The notes: a model not told the origin generated them from the sequence alone. A stretch of DNA of 64,000 nt from Lentzea atacamensis (GCF_003269295.1 NZ_QLTT01000015.1:62001-126000), one strand, 5' to 3'; positions 1 to 9,006 are shown, counted from the stretch's first letter. Numbers and translations: made by a program.

Positions 1-546
1 CCGACGGACCCGGGGAAGGTCGCCGAGATCGCGGACGGCGCGAAGCTCGTGGTCGGCACCGACCCGGAGAAGCCCGGAATCACGCTGGACGGTGACGACG
101 TGTCCGTGGAGATCCGCGGGCCAGAGGTGACGCTGGCCGTGTCGCCGGTGTCGGCGACCGCGCACGTGCGGGAGCTGCTCGTGGCGCAGCAGCGGGCGAT
201 CATCGCGGATGCCGTCGACAACGTCGGTGGCATCGTCGTCGAGGGGCGGGACATCGGCACCGTCGTGTCGCCCGACGCGCCGTTGAAGGTGTACCTGACC
301 GCGTCGGAGGACGCGCGGGCGCGGCGGCGGACCAAGCAGGACAGCGCGGCCGGACGTGAGTCCACTTTGGACGCCGTGCTGAAGGACGTGCAGCGGCGCG
401 ACAACTACGACTCGTCGCGAGCGGTGTCGCCGTTGAAGGCCGCGGCGGACGCCGTCGAGGTGGACACGACCGACCTCGACCTCGCGGGCACCGTGGACGC
501 GTTGCTCGACCTCGTCGAACGGCGCGGGCTGAGGGTGACCGGGTGA
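1..546 (+). CDS. cmk: Cytidylate kinase, C-terminal part
   Basis: The frame is open from the first base, so the gene starts outside the window. The visible 181 residues are the C-terminal three quarters of a (d)CMP kinase, which phosphorylates CMP and dCMP in the cytosol. The family motif VVEGRDIGTVV is at about residues 79-89, followed by VYLTASEDARARRR, the mobile lid arginine region, and QRRDNYDSSR, which matches the conserved D-x-x-D-S-x-R of Cmk. It overlaps the next gene by GTGA. The order cmk - acyltransferase - der is common in actinobacteria, which supports the call. Confidence 0.93.
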   Translation, partial: PTDPGKVAEIADGAKLVVGTDPEKPGITLDGDDVSVEIRGPEVTLAVSPVSATAHVRELLVAQQRAIIADAVDNVGGIVVEGRDIGTVVSPDAPLKVYLTASEDARARRRTKQDSAAGRESTLDAVLKDVQRRDNYDSSRAVSPLKAAADAVEVDTTDLDLAGTVDALLDLVERRGLRVTG

Positions 547-1175
547 GCGTGCCCGAGGGCACCGTCGGGTGGCTGTTCGACTTTGGACGGTGGATCGCGC
601 GCGTTCCGTACGCCTGGCAGTTCCGGATTCGGGTGCACGGCCGCGACCGCGTACCCTTGAGCGGCGGCGTGGTCGTCGTCGCCAACCACAGCTCGATGGC
701 TGATGGACCGATCCTGTTCGGTGTCGTGCCCCGGCGCGTGACGTTCCTGATCAAGCAGGAGATGTTCAAAGGTGTCGTGGGCAACCTGCTGCGCAAGATC
801 GGCCAGATTCCCGTCAAACGGGGAGAAGCCGATCGCACGGCGCTGACCAGCGCGTTGTCCGTGCTCAAGGCCGGTGGCGTGATCGGGATCTTTCCCGAGG
901 GCACGCGCGGTGAGGGCGACGTGGCTTCGGCGCAGAACGGCGCGGCGTGGCTGGCGCGGGTCGGCGGCGCGGTGGTGCTGCCGGTCGCGTGCCGCGGGAC
1001 GTACCAGGCCAAGGGCTGGCGGCCCCACGTCGACGTGATGATCGGTGAGCCGTTCCACCTCCCGGACGGGAAGGGGAAGGCCGCACTCGGCGTTGCCACC
1101 GAGCAGGTGCGCGACCGCCTGGCGACACTGGTCGCCGAACTCGATGGACTTCGTATGAGTGAGGGAAGACGATGA
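543..1175 (+). CDS. PlsC-type 1-acylglycerol-3-phosphate acyltransferase
   Basis: A 210-residue acyltransferase of the LPLAT/PlsC family, expected to transfer an acyl group to lysophosphatidic acid at the membrane. Motif I is seen as NHSSMADG (the H-x4-D catalytic pair), and the glycerophosphate-binding motif as FPEGTRG near residue 120. Length is normal for the short actinobacterial members. The GTG start overlaps the cmk stop by four bases and the stop overlaps the der start by four bases, so the three genes are translationally coupled. Substrate is inferred from the family and could be another lysolipid. Confidence 0.88.
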   Translation: MSVPEGTVGWLFDFGRWIARVPYAWQFRIRVHGRDRVPLSGGVVVVANHSSMADGPILFGVVPRRVTFLIKQEMFKGVVGNLLRKIGQIPVKRGEADRTALTSALSVLKAGGVIGIFPEGTRGEGDVASAQNGAAWLARVGGAVVLPVACRGTYQAKGWRPHVDVMIGEPFHLPDGKGKAALGVATEQVRDRLATLVAELDGLRMSEGRR

Positions 1176-2593
1176 CGGACCTGGACGGCACCTGGGAGGA
1201 CGAGGCCGACTGGTCAGCCTTCGACGACCTCGACGGCTCCGACGGTGAGGACTCTTCGCCGCCGCAGCCGGTGCTCGCGGTGGTGGGGCGGCCGAACGTC
1301 GGCAAGTCCACGCTGGTCAACCGCATCATCGGCCGGCGAGAGGCCGTGGTGCAGGACGTGCCGGGCGTGACGCGTGACCGCGTGGCGTACGACGCGTTGT
1401 GGAACGGCCGCAAGTTCACCGTGGTCGACACGGGCGGCTGGGAGCCGGACGCGGTGGGCCTGCAGGCCGCGGTGGCCGCGCAGGCGGAGCTCGCGATGGC
1501 GACGGCGGACGTGATCCTCGTGGTCGTGGACGCGACGGTGGGCGCGACGACCACGGAAGAGGCCGTCGCGAAGGTGCTGCGCCGGTCCAAGAAGCCGGTG
1601 ATCCTGTGCGCGTCCAAGGTGGACGACGACCGGCTCATGGCCGACGTCGCGTCGCTGTGGTCGCTGGGCCTCGGCGAGCCGGTCCCGGTGTCCGGCCTGC
1701 ACGGCCGCGGCTCCGGCGACCTGCTCGACGTGATCCTCGCGAAGCTGCCCGAGACGCCGCGTGACGACTTCGGGGCACGCAGCGGTGGTCCCCGGCGCGT
1801 GGCACTGGTCGGCAAGCCGAACGTCGGCAAGTCGTCGCTGCTGAACCGCCTGACCGGTGAGCAGCGCTCGGTCGTCGACTCGGTCGCGGGCACCACCGTC
1901 GACCCCGTCGACTCGCTGGTCGAGCTCGACGGCGAGGTGTGGCGCTTCGTCGACACCGCCGGCCTGCGCAAGCGGGTGAAGTTCGAGAGCGGCGCCGAGT
2001 ACTACGCCTCGCTGCGCACCAAGTCGGCGATCGAGACCGCCGAGGTCGCGATCGTGCTGCTTGACGCGCACGAGCCGTTGTCCGAGCAGGACCTCCGCGT
2101 GCTGACGATGGTCGTCGAGTCGGGCCGCGCGTGCGTGCTGGCGTTCAACAAGTGGGACCTGGTCGACGAGGACCGCCGCAACGAGATGATCCGCGAGCTC
2201 GAACGCGGCCTCGTGCGAGTGCCGTGGGCGGACAAGGTCAACATCTCGGCCCTGACCGGCCGCTCGGTGCACAAGCTGGCCCCGGCGCTGCGCACGGCCC
2301 TGAACTCGTGGGACACCCGGGTTCCGACCGGCCGCCTGAACCAGTGGCTGTCGGACCTGATCGCCGCCACGCCGCCCCCCGTGCGCGGCGGCAAGCAGCC
2401 CAAGGTGCTGTTCGCGACCCAGGCCTCGACCCGCCCGCCGACGTTCGTGCTGTTCACGACCGGTTTCCTCGAGGCGGGCTACCGCCGGTTCATCGAGCGC
2501 AAGCTCCGCGAGGAGTTCGGCTTCCAGGGCAGCCCGGTCCGCATCTCGGTCCGCGTCCGCGAGAAGAAGAAGTCGGGCGCCGCCAAGAGGTGA
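1172..2593 (+). CDS. der: Ribosome-associated GTPase Der (EngA)
   Basis: A 473-residue protein with two tandem GTPase domains, the hallmark of Der, which acts in 50S subunit assembly. The first P-loop GRPNVGKST is at about residues 39-47 with DTGG downstream. The second P-loop GKPNVGKSS is near residue 214, with DTAG and NKWD. A KH-like C-terminal domain ends in a basic lysine-rich tail ([11 protein letters not shown]). An acidic N-terminal extension of about 30 residues ([19 protein letters not shown]) precedes the first G domain, as often seen in actinobacteria. The ATG start overlaps the previous stop as ATGA. It converges on the next gene with a gap of only 5 bases and no visible terminator. 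Confidence 0.95.
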   Translation: MTDLDGTWEDEADWSAFDDLDGSDGEDSSPPQPVLAVVGRPNVGKSTLVNRIIGRREAVVQDVPGVTRDRVAYDALWNGRKFTVVDTGGWEPDAVGLQAAVAAQAELAMATADVILVVVDATVGATTTEEAVAKVLRRSKKPVILCASKVDDDRLMADVASLWSLGLGEPVPVSGLHGRGSGDLLDVILAKLPETPRDDFGARSGGPRRVALVGKPNVGKSSLLNRLTGEQRSVVDSVAGTTVDPVDSLVELDGEVWRFVDTAGLRKRVKFESGAEYYASLRTKSAIETAEVAIVLLDAHEPLSEQDLRVLTMVVESGRACVLAFNKWDLVDEDRRNEMIRELERGLVRVPWADKVNISALTGRSVHKLAPALRTALNSWDTRVPTGRLNQWLSDLIAATPPPVRGGKQPKVLFATQASTRPPTFVLFTTGFLEAGYRRFIERKLREEFGFQGSPVRISVRVREKKKSGAAKR

Positions 2594-2598
2594 GCTGG

Positions 2599-3776
2599 TC
2601 AGAGCGAGAACTTGTTCCTCGCTTCGGTGAGCCGTTCGACCAGCAACGCACATTCGGCCTGAGTGTGCGTGCTGGTCACGCCGATCCGCAGCCTGCCTTC
2701 TCCTGACGGCACGTGCGGGTGCACGAACGTTCCGACGAAGATCCCGTGGTCCATCAGCCAGTTCGAGACGGCCACGGTCTTGTGCTCGTCACCGACCAGC
2801 ACCGGGACGATGTGGCTGGTCGTGCGCATCAGGTTCAGCCCGGCCTCGGTGAGGCCGTCGATGACGAACCTGACGTTGTGGTCGAGCCTGGCGCGCAGGT
2901 CGCCGCCGTGTTCCTCGACGAGCTGGAGCGACGCGAGGCTCGCGCCCGCGACGCCGGGCGCGCTGCCGCGTGAGCTGGTGTAGCTCGGAGCGAGGTAGCG
3001 CAGCTCGCGTTCGAGCCCCTTGCCGGTGAGGACGAACCCGCCGACGCTGCCGAGCGCCTTGCTCATCGTGCCGACCACGGCGTGCACCCGGTCCAGCACC
3101 CCGAAGTGGTCGGCCACGCCCAGCCCGTTCGGTCCGATCGCGCCGAACGAGTGCGCCTCGTCCACGACGACCAGCGCGTCGTGTTCCCCGGCGAGTGCGG
3201 TGATCTCGTCCAGCGGCGCGAAGTCCCCGTCAGCGCTGTACAGGCCGTCGACCAGGATCACCCGGCGGCGCTTGTCCTTCTCCTTGCGCAGCAGGTTTCC
3301 AGCTTCTTCACGTTGTTGTGCGGGAACGTGCGCAGCTCGGCACCGGACAACCAGCTGCCCATGTAGATCGAGATGTGGGCGGTGCGGTCGCAGAGGATGA
3401 CGTCCTCCGCGGAGGCGATGGTGGAGATCACGGCGAGGTTCGCGGCCATTCCGGACGGGAAGAGGATCGCGGACTCCTTGCCGGACAACGTCTTGAGCTT
3501 CGCCTCGATGCCGTCGTGCAGCCGGGTGCGGCCGCAGAGCAGTTGCGCGCCGTAGGTGTTCGTGCCGAACTCGTGGATCGCGTCGATCGCGGCCTGTTTG
3601 AGCGCAGGCTCCTGGGAGAGGCCGAGGTAGTCGCACGAGCCGAACATGAGCAGATCGCCGTGCGCGGCGGTCGTGACGTGGTGGCCTCGGTTGGTCTCGA
3701 TCACCGGGAAGAACGGCGAAACGCCCTCGTCCTCCCACTCGTCGTACAGGGCGGTCGACTTGCCGAACAACGTCAC
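2599..3776 (-). pseudogene. Alpha-oxoamine synthase (AONS/KBL-like), frameshifted
   Basis: A PLP-dependent alpha-oxoamine synthase, the family that condenses an acyl thioester with an amino acid and loses CO2. The N-terminal half is in one frame (MFGSCDYLGLS, FGTNTYGAQLLCG, up to HNNVKKLE) and the C-terminal half in another (LLRKEKDKRRRVILVDGLYS, VVVDEAHSFGAIG, and GTMSKALGSVGG with the PLP lysine). The frames join at 3296-3298, where adding one A to the AAA run of the coding strand gives a continuous LENLLRKE and a normal protein of about 392 residues. Both halves are otherwise well conserved, so this is either a very recent mutation or a sequencing error. The start overlaps the adenylation gene stop (ATGA). 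In this operon it probably uses the carrier-bound acyl unit. Confidence 0.85.
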
Positions 3777-5137
3777 TGGATCCCCCTGGAAAGTGCGGTG
3801 CGGTCGGTCTTGCCGTTGGCCGTGCGCGGCAGTTCGGCCACCACGGAGAGCGAGTCGATGATCATGTAGCCGGGCAGGCGTTCGGCGCAGTGCCGTTTCA
3901 GGCCGACGAGGCCCGGGCGCTTGTCGTTGCGCGGCACGACGACGGCGTGCAGTTTCGCCTCCAGGCCGCTGCCCCTGACGACGACGGCCACGGCGCCGAC
4001 ATCGGGGTGAGCGGCGAGCGCGGTTTCGATCTCGCCGAGTTCCACGCGGTGGCCGCGGACCTTGACCATGGCGTCGCGCCGGCCGCGGTACTCGAGCACC
4101 CCGTTCGTTCGTCTGCCGAGGTCGCCGGTGCGGTACGGGCCCTGCTGCGGTGGCCCGCCCCAGTAACCGAGCATGACGGTGGGGCCGTCGACGACGATCT
4201 CGCCGTCGTCCAGCTCGACGTTGTTGCCACAGCTGGGAGAACCGATCGGCAGTGGGCGGCTCGGATCGACGTCGTGCACCTCGTACGACGTGCAGACGTT
4301 CGTCTCAGTCGGCCCGTACCAGTTGAACAGCCTGGTGTTCGGCCACGCCTTGCGCAGCTCGAGCACCTGGTCGGACGGGAACGGTTCGCCCGCGAAGACG
4401 CAGACGCGCAGGGCGTTGTCCCGGTGCAGAAGGCCGCCTTGCCGCATCATGAGCAGCAGCGCGGACGGCACGGAGTACCAGACCGTGATGCCACGCGTGA
4501 CGAGGAAGTCCGTGAGCTCCGCCGGGTGGTAGGCGACATCGCTCGGCACGAGGTCGACCGCGGCGCCCGCGTGGAAGGCGCCGTAGAGGTCGAACACGCT
4601 CAGGTCGAAGTTGAACGGCGCGTGGTTGCTGAGCCGGTCTCCCCGGTGCAGACCGGTTTCGCGGGCCGCCCAGGAGACGAACGCTTCGGCGTTGCGGTGG
4701 CTGACGCAGACGCCCTTCGGTTCGCCGGTCGAGCCCGAGGTGTAGAGGACGTAGGCCGGGTCGTCCGGCTCCGGCTCGTGGATCTCTGGTGCTGAGCCCG
4801 CGGTTGGCGCGGTGCGCGAGTCGGTGATGGCCAGCTTCGGCCGCGCGCTCCTGATGATCTTTTCCACGCGCGCGGGAGGGTTGGCCGGTGCCACCGGTAC
4901 GTAGATGGCGCCGACTCGCAGTGCGGCCTGCATCAGTGCGATGGTGTCCGCGCTCTTGTCGGCGGTGATGACGATGCGGTCGCCCTTGCCGATGCCTTGT
5001 TCCCGCAGGCCCGCGGCGAGGTGGCCGGCACGGTCGTCGAGCTCGCGGTAAGTGATCGTCGTGGTGCCGTCGTGGATGGCGGGCGCCTCCGGTGTGCGTC
5101 GGGCGGCCTCGCCGACGAGCCGGTGCAGCGCGGTCAC
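3773..5137 (-). CDS. Stand-alone amino-acid adenylation enzyme, probably prolyl-PCP ligase
   Basis: A 454-residue ANL-superfamily enzyme expected to adenylate an amino acid and load it onto the carrier protein encoded two genes upstream. Core motifs: YTSGSTGEPKG (A3), NFDLSVFDLYG (A4), NWYGPTETN (A5), YRTGDLG (A7), GRRDAMVKVRGHRVELGEIE (A8) and NGKTDR with the catalytic lysine (A10). Aligning by eye to PheA numbering I read specificity residues D-L-F-Y-V-A-W-V-C-K. From memory this is close to the DL(L/F)YLALVCK code of proline-activating enzymes such as PltF, RedM and CloN4. The GTG start overlaps the dehydrogenase stop (GTGA). Adenylation is certain; proline as substrate is inference. Confidence 0.85.
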   Translation of the reverse strand: MTALHRLVGEAARRTPEAPAIHDGTTTITYRELDDRAGHLAAGLREQGIGKGDRIVITADKSADTIALMQAALRVGAIYVPVAPANPPARVEKIIRSARPKLAITDSRTAPTAGSAPEIHEPEPDDPAYVLYTSGSTGEPKGVCVSHRNAEAFVSWAARETGLHRGDRLSNHAPFNFDLSVFDLYGAFHAGAAVDLVPSDVAYHPAELTDFLVTRGITVWYSVPSALLLMMRQGGLLHRDNALRVCVFAGEPFPSDQVLELRKAWPNTRLFNWYGPTETNVCTSYEVHDVDPSRPLPIGSPSCGNNVELDDGEIVVDGPTVMLGYWGGPPQQGPYRTGDLGRRTNGVLEYRGRRDAMVKVRGHRVELGEIETALAAHPDVGAVAVVVRGSGLEAKLHAVVVPRNDKRPGLVGLKRHCAERLPGYMIIDSLSVVAELPRTANGKTDRTALSRGIQ

Positions 5138-6219
5138 AGGCCCAGCTCCAGTGCCGCCAGCTGCCGCTGGATGTCCGACGTGCCGGAGAAGATCAGGCCT
5201 CCCACGGCGTCCCTGAGGTGCTCCTCGATGCCCTCGCCGGTCTGGTAACCGCGGCCGCCGAAGAGCTCGACGGCGTCCAGCGCGGTCTGCACGGCGGCCT
5301 GTGAGACGGCGAGCTTCGACAGTGCCGCGGGAAGCACCGCGAGATCGTCCTGGTCGATCGCCCAGCAGGCCTTGTAGAGCAGCAGACGGGCGCTTTCCAG
5401 TCGCAGCCGCATGTCCACGACCCGGTTGCTGACGGACTGGAAGTCGCTGAGCCGCCTGCCGAACTGCTTGCGCTGCTTGACGTGCCTGATGCAGCGCTCG
5501 ATCAGCCGGTCCTGCACGCCGAGGTAGATCGCGAAGAGGCAGGCGCGTTCCCAGAGCATGCCGTGCTGGAACACGAGGGAGCCGTTGCCCAGCACCGCGT
5601 CCTCCGGCACCGCGCAGTCGCGGAACTCGACGGTGCCCGCCGCGCAGCCGTTCATGCCGAGCTTGCCGAACGGCTCGCCCCTGACCAGGCCGGGCGTGCC
5701 GGCGTCGACCACGAAACCGGTGGTGCCGAGGTGGCCCGCGGTGGGGTCGGTGACGGCGTAGGTGACGTAGACGTCCGCGATCGGGCCGTTGCTGACGAAG
5801 CTCTTCATGCCGTTGAGCACATATCCGTCGTCATCGCCGTTGCGCACGGCGGTGGTCTTCAGCGCTCCGATGTCGGATCCGGCGTCCGGCTCGGTCATCG
5901 CGTTGGCGCCGATGAGCGTGCCATCGCACAGTCCGGGGAGCTTCTTCTTCTGGCTCTCGGAGCCGAACGCGGCGATCGGCAGCGCCACGGCGAAGAGGTG
6001 CGCGCCAGCCGCGAAGATCAGCCCGGTGTCGTGGCAGCCGTACCCGGCGGCCTCGAAGACCAGGGCGGTGTCGAGCGCGCCGAGTCCTCGTCCGCCGTGT
6101 TCGACGGGTATCGCGGCGCCGAGCACGCCGAGTTCACCGAGCCGTTGCCAGTCGTATTCGCCGGCATCCCGAATTGTCCGGCAGCGGTCTCTTTGTGCGG
6201 CCGTCTGGCCGAACTCCAT
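5134..6219 (-). CDS. Acyl-CoA dehydrogenase-like, probable prolyl-PCP oxidase
   Basis: A 361-residue flavoprotein of the acyl-CoA dehydrogenase fold. Signature segments are GANAMTEPDAGSDIG (residues about 120-134), the mid-domain and RKQFGRRLSDFQ, and near the C-terminus ELFGGRGYQT followed by FSGTSDIQRQLAALELG. I start it at the ATG at 6219 (MEFGQTAAQRDR), which has GGGTGAG upstream and lies 5 bases past the carrier-protein stop. A longer in-frame reading to 6375 only translates the carrier gene out of frame. Next to a PltL-like carrier and an adenylation enzyme, the likely reaction is four-electron oxidation of prolyl-S-PCP to pyrrolyl-2-carboxyl-S-PCP, as by PltE, RedW or CloN3. The substrate is inferred. 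Confidence 0.85.
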   Translation of the reverse strand: MEFGQTAAQRDRCRTIRDAGEYDWQRLGELGVLGAAIPVEHGGRGLGALDTALVFEAAGYGCHDTGLIFAAGAHLFAVALPIAAFGSESQKKKLPGLCDGTLIGANAMTEPDAGSDIGALKTTAVRNGDDDGYVLNGMKSFVSNGPIADVYVTYAVTDPTAGHLGTTGFVVDAGTPGLVRGEPFGKLGMNGCAAGTVEFRDCAVPEDAVLGNGSLVFQHGMLWERACLFAIYLGVQDRLIERCIRHVKQRKQFGRRLSDFQSVSNRVVDMRLRLESARLLLYKACWAIDQDDLAVLPAALSKLAVSQAAVQTALDAVELFGGRGYQTGEGIEEHLRDAVGGLIFSGTSDIQRQLAALELGL

Positions 6220-6224
6220 CCGGC

Positions 6225-6485
6225 TCACCCGCGCAATGCCGTGACGAGTCCGGCGATGCTTTGCAGATCTCGGAAGTTCTCCGTCGTGACTTGGGCCGGT
6301 GGAACGCGCACACCGAATTCGGTGCGCACGTACGTCACCAGCCGCGTGGTTTCGATCGACTTGAGGATTCCCCACTCCATCAGCGGTGTCGTGGCCGTGA
6401 GCTCCTCGTCCTCCCCGTCGAGGAACTCGTCGCGCACCAGTTCGGTGAGCTTCTCCAGCACATCGCGGTGGTACTCGTCGGACAT
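6225..6485 (-). CDS. Stand-alone carrier protein of the PltL/CloN5 type
   Basis: An 86-residue acyl/peptidyl carrier protein. The phosphopantetheine serine sits in MEWGILKSIETTRL (about residues 36-49). The pattern PLxEWGxLxS followed by YVRTEFGVRVPP and ENFRDLQSIAGLV is what I recall for PltL/CloN5/RedO, the carriers that hold proline while it is oxidised to pyrrole; it differs from ordinary fatty-acid ACPs, which have D-S-L. It is first in a four-gene minus-strand operon with the dehydrogenase, adenylation enzyme and oxoamine synthase. A lysine replaces the usual Asp/Asn before the serine. Confidence 0.85.
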   Translation of the reverse strand: MSDEYHRDVLEKLTELVRDEFLDGEDEELTATTPLMEWGILKSIETTRLVTYVRTEFGVRVPPAQVTTENFRDLQSIAGLVTALRG

Positions 6486-6622
6486 GGGTCCCCTATTCCA
6501 CGTCGGCGGGTGTTCCGGTGCCTGCTCTGCCTTTGTACTGCCGAAACGGATTGTTCGGTGGCCACGCCTGGACTTGTACGACGAAGCCCGAACAAAATGG
6601 GGAGCGGGGGAGGTAACCGACT
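6486..6622. promoter_or_regulatory. Divergent promoter region, carrier operon / HTH gene
   Basis: This 137-bp gap separates the minus-strand carrier-protein operon from the plus-strand HTH gene and must hold both promoters. It is less GC-rich than the flanking genes. It contains an inverted repeat CCGAA-N8-TTCGG (6541-6558) and TTGTAC twice (around 6533 and 6574). A strong ribosome binding site, GGGGGAGG, precedes the plus-strand ATG. The neighbouring HTH protein is an obvious candidate to bind here, but no operator can be assigned. Confidence 0.35.
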
Positions 6623-7117
6623 ATGGCCCGCAAAGAGCGTCCACTCGACGAAGGAGACAGCCCGCTACTACGATTCGCCGCCGACCTGCGCACACTGCGA
6701 CGCGCGGCCGGCATGCCGACGTATCGCCGGCTCGCCGCGTTGACGCACTACTCGGCCGCGACGCTGTCCGACGCCGCCGGCGGCCGCAAACTGCCCACGC
6801 TCGACGTGACCTTGGCCTACGTCCGCGCGTGCGGCGGCGACGAACCGTCGTGGGAACGCCGCTGGACCTCGCTGGCCGCGCAGCCCGCCGACGTCAGGAT
6901 GAACCGCGCGCCACAGGTCCGTGCCTTCAACGCGGCGGCCACGATGCTCGCCACCGTGGCGGAGGCCGGCGTCGTCCTGTGGCACATCCAGGACCAGCGC
7001 TTGGTGACAGTTCTGCCGCTGCTGGGACCACCGTTGCGCGCCTTGGTCTTCACGTCCGACGACTCGCACGTGATCGGAGTGCACACAGATGGTGTCGTGA
7101 CCACTTGGGTGATCTAG
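6623..7117 (+). CDS. XRE-like HTH protein with short WD40-like tail
   Basis: A 164-residue protein. Residues about 12-75 form a helix-turn-helix of the XRE type common in actinomycete HTH-WD40 proteins (LRTLRRAAGMPTYRRLA, ATLSDAAGGRKLP, RACGGDEPSWERRW). The tail (about 95-164) has two stretches resembling WD40 blades, VRAFNAAATMLAT...VVLWHI and LRALVFTSDDSHVIGVHTDG...TTWVI. A real propeller needs about seven, so this is a short or truncated relative of the large HTH-WD40 proteins. GGGGGAGG lies upstream of the ATG. It diverges from the carrier-protein operon and could regulate it, but that is only positional inference. Confidence 0.6.
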   Translation: MARKERPLDEGDSPLLRFAADLRTLRRAAGMPTYRRLAALTHYSAATLSDAAGGRKLPTLDVTLAYVRACGGDEPSWERRWTSLAAQPADVRMNRAPQVRAFNAAATMLATVAEAGVVLWHIQDQRLVTVLPLLGPPLRALVFTSDDSHVIGVHTDGVVTTWVI

Positions 7118-7152
7118 TTGCCCTTTGGCATGGGGTGCGGTTGGTTGGGCTC

Positions 7153-7785
7153 GTGGCCGTACGAGTGGTGCTAGCCGACGACGAGGCCCTGCTGCGGCGG
7201 GGCCTGAAGGTCCTCCTGGAAGCCGACGGACGGGTGGAGGTCGTCGGCGAGGCCGCCGACGGCGCCGAACTGGTCGAAGTCGTCCTGGCCCGCCTGCCCG
7301 ACGTCGTCCTGGTCGACGTGCAGATGCCGGGCGTGGACGGCCTGGAAGCGGTGCGGCGGCTGAGAACGTGGGCCACACCGCCCGCCATCGCCGTGCTGAC
7401 CACGTTCGACCTGGACGACTACGTGGCCACCGCCCTCGACCTCGGCGCCCAGGGCTTCCTGCTCAAGGACGCCGAGCCAGAAACCCTGGTGCGAGCCGTG
7501 ATCGACCTGGCCGCGGGCGGCGCCGTGCTGGACCCCCGCATCACCGCCCGCCTGCTGCCACGACTGCGCGGCTTCCGGGCCAACCGGCAACTGGACTCGT
7601 TGTCGGCCCGCGAACGCCAGGTGCTCGAACTGCTCGCCGGCGGCCGCTCGAACCACGCGATCGCGGAAGAACTGTGCCTGTCCGAGGCCACGGTGAAGAG
7701 CTACGTCTCGACCGTGCTGACCAAACTGGGCGTGGAAAACCGGGTGCAGGCGGCCCTGGTCGCGCACCAGGTCGGTGTGTGGTGA
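7153..7785 (+). CDS. NarL/FixJ-family response regulator
   Basis: About 210 residues: an N-terminal receiver domain (VVLADDEALLRRG with the acidic pocket, phospho-acceptor Asp in VVLVDVQMPGVDG, TTFDLDDY, and lysine in GFLLKDAEPE) and a C-terminal LuxR-type HTH (LSARERQVLELLAGGRSNHAIAEELCLSEATVKSYV). It is the DNA-binding partner of the downstream kinase. The frame is open far upstream, so the start is uncertain. The GTG at 7153 puts the first beta strand in the usual place; GTG at 7135 and TTG at 7141 are alternatives, and no strong ribosome binding site decides. The stop overlaps the kinase start by GTGA. Confidence 0.9.
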   Translation: MAVRVVLADDEALLRRGLKVLLEADGRVEVVGEAADGAELVEVVLARLPDVVLVDVQMPGVDGLEAVRRLRTWATPPAIAVLTTFDLDDYVATALDLGAQGFLLKDAEPETLVRAVIDLAAGGAVLDPRITARLLPRLRGFRANRQLDSLSARERQVLELLAGGRSNHAIAEELCLSEATVKSYVSTVLTKLGVENRVQAALVAHQVGVW

Positions 7786-8894
7786 AGCCGCTCTACCGCG
7801 AAATCCTCACCGTGGGCATCACCACGGGCGTGGTCCTGCTGGCCCAGGACCGCCCGTTCCCGTGGTCGCTGTGGACTGCGGTGGTCGCCTCCCTGCTGCT
7901 GCCCGTACGCCTGCGCTGGCCGTGGCTGGCCGCGTTGCTGTGCGTCCCAGCCGTGGCAGGCGGCCTGGGCTGGGCCCCGGCCCTGGTGGCCCAATACCGC
8001 TTGGGCCGCAAGGAAAAGTCGATCCCGGTCCAACTCTTCTGGGTCGTCCTGCAAACCGTGGCCGCAATCGCCCCGGTACTGCTGACCGAAACCATCCCGC
8101 TCGGCTCGTTGCTGCTGGCCACCGCCTTCGCCTTCGGCCTGGCAGGCGCCCCCACGGCGCTGGGCGCCCTCGTGACCACCCGCAAGGACCTGACCCGGTC
8201 GCTCTACGAAACCCGCCGAGCCCGAGCCGCCGAACTGGAAGCCCAGGAAACCTCGGCCAGAGCCGCAGAACGCGCCCGCATAGCCCGCGAAATCCACGAC
8301 GCCGTGGGCCACCACGCCACCCTGATAGCCGTGGAATCCGCCGCCCTCGCCGCCACCGCCACCGACCCCGCCGTCCGCGAAACCGCACAGCGCTTACGTG
8401 CCCTGGCAAAGGAATCCCTGTCCGAGATGCGCGCCGCCCTGGGCCTGCTGAACTCCGACACGTCCTACCCGTCCCTGCAGGAGCTGGTGGACCGCGCACG
8501 GGTCGCCGGCGTGTCGGTGACGCTGTCCGAGACGGGCGAGGCCGCGCTGTCCCCAGCCGTCTCCCGCGCCCTGTTCCGCGTGGTCCAGGAAGCCCTGACC
8601 AACGTCACGAAACACGCACCAGGCGCCGCCGTGACGGTGACCGTCGACCGCTCATCGCCCGTGCGAGTGTCCGTGGTGAACGGCCCCAGCACGCTGCCTT
8701 CCCTGGCCGACGGCGGCGGAGCGGGCCTGCACGGCCTGTCCGAACGAGTGCGGCTGGCCGGCGGCACCCTGACCACCTCGTACCGAGCAGACGGCGGCTT
8801 CAGCGTCTCAGCCGTCCTACCCTCCGGTAAGTCGAAGGTTGACGGACAAGACTCGACTTTCGGCGGTGGTGCACGAGACGCGGCCAACGCATAG
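7782..8894 (+). CDS. NarL-type sensor histidine kinase
   Basis: A 370-residue membrane kinase. The first 130 residues hold hydrophobic segments (for example VGITTGVVLLA, LWTAVVASLLL, ALLCVPAVAGGLGW, FWVVLQTVAAIAPVLL, LLLATAFAFGLAGAPTAL), giving about five or six membrane spans and little extracytoplasmic sequence. The HisKA_3 phospho-acceptor region is ERARIAREIHDAVGHHATL. The ATPase has the N box VVQEALTNVTKHA and the G box GAGLHGLSERVRLAGG. The GTG start overlaps the regulator stop, which fixes it and shows coupling. The signal is unknown; the compact sensor is typical of the intramembrane-sensing kinases of actinomycetes. A terminator follows at 8941. Confidence 0.9.
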   Translation: MKPLYREILTVGITTGVVLLAQDRPFPWSLWTAVVASLLLPVRLRWPWLAALLCVPAVAGGLGWAPALVAQYRLGRKEKSIPVQLFWVVLQTVAAIAPVLLTETIPLGSLLLATAFAFGLAGAPTALGALVTTRKDLTRSLYETRRARAAELEAQETSARAAERARIAREIHDAVGHHATLIAVESAALAATATDPAVRETAQRLRALAKESLSEMRAALGLLNSDTSYPSLQELVDRARVAGVSVTLSETGEAALSPAVSRALFRVVQEALTNVTKHAPGAAVTVTVDRSSPVRVSVVNGPSTLPSLADGGGAGLHGLSERVRLAGGTLTTSYRADGGFSVSAVLPSGKSKVDGQDSTFGGGARDAANA

Positions 8895-8940
8895 TTCTCG
8901 GTGTCGGTCGAGGATCGGGGGATCGGTCGGACCGAGGGAC

Positions 8941-8967
8941 GCGGGGACCCGCACGTCGGGTCCCCGC
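8941..8967 (+). terminator. Terminator of the two-component operon
   Basis: A perfect 11-bp stem (GCGGGGACCCG pairing with CGGGTCCCCGC) with a 5-base loop lies 46 bases after the kinase stop. No long T run follows, only CGTATTTCC, as is usual for GC-rich actinomycete terminators. Confidence 0.7.
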
Positions 8968-9006
8968 CGTATTTCCGCAGCTCCCGCCCTGTGCCGGGGG
9001 CCGTTT

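Noticed and set aside
5482-7785. A 767-codon open frame on the plus strand
   Set aside because: Only its last 210 codons (response regulator) look like protein. The rest is antisense to the dehydrogenase and carrier genes and an open-frame artefact of high GC.
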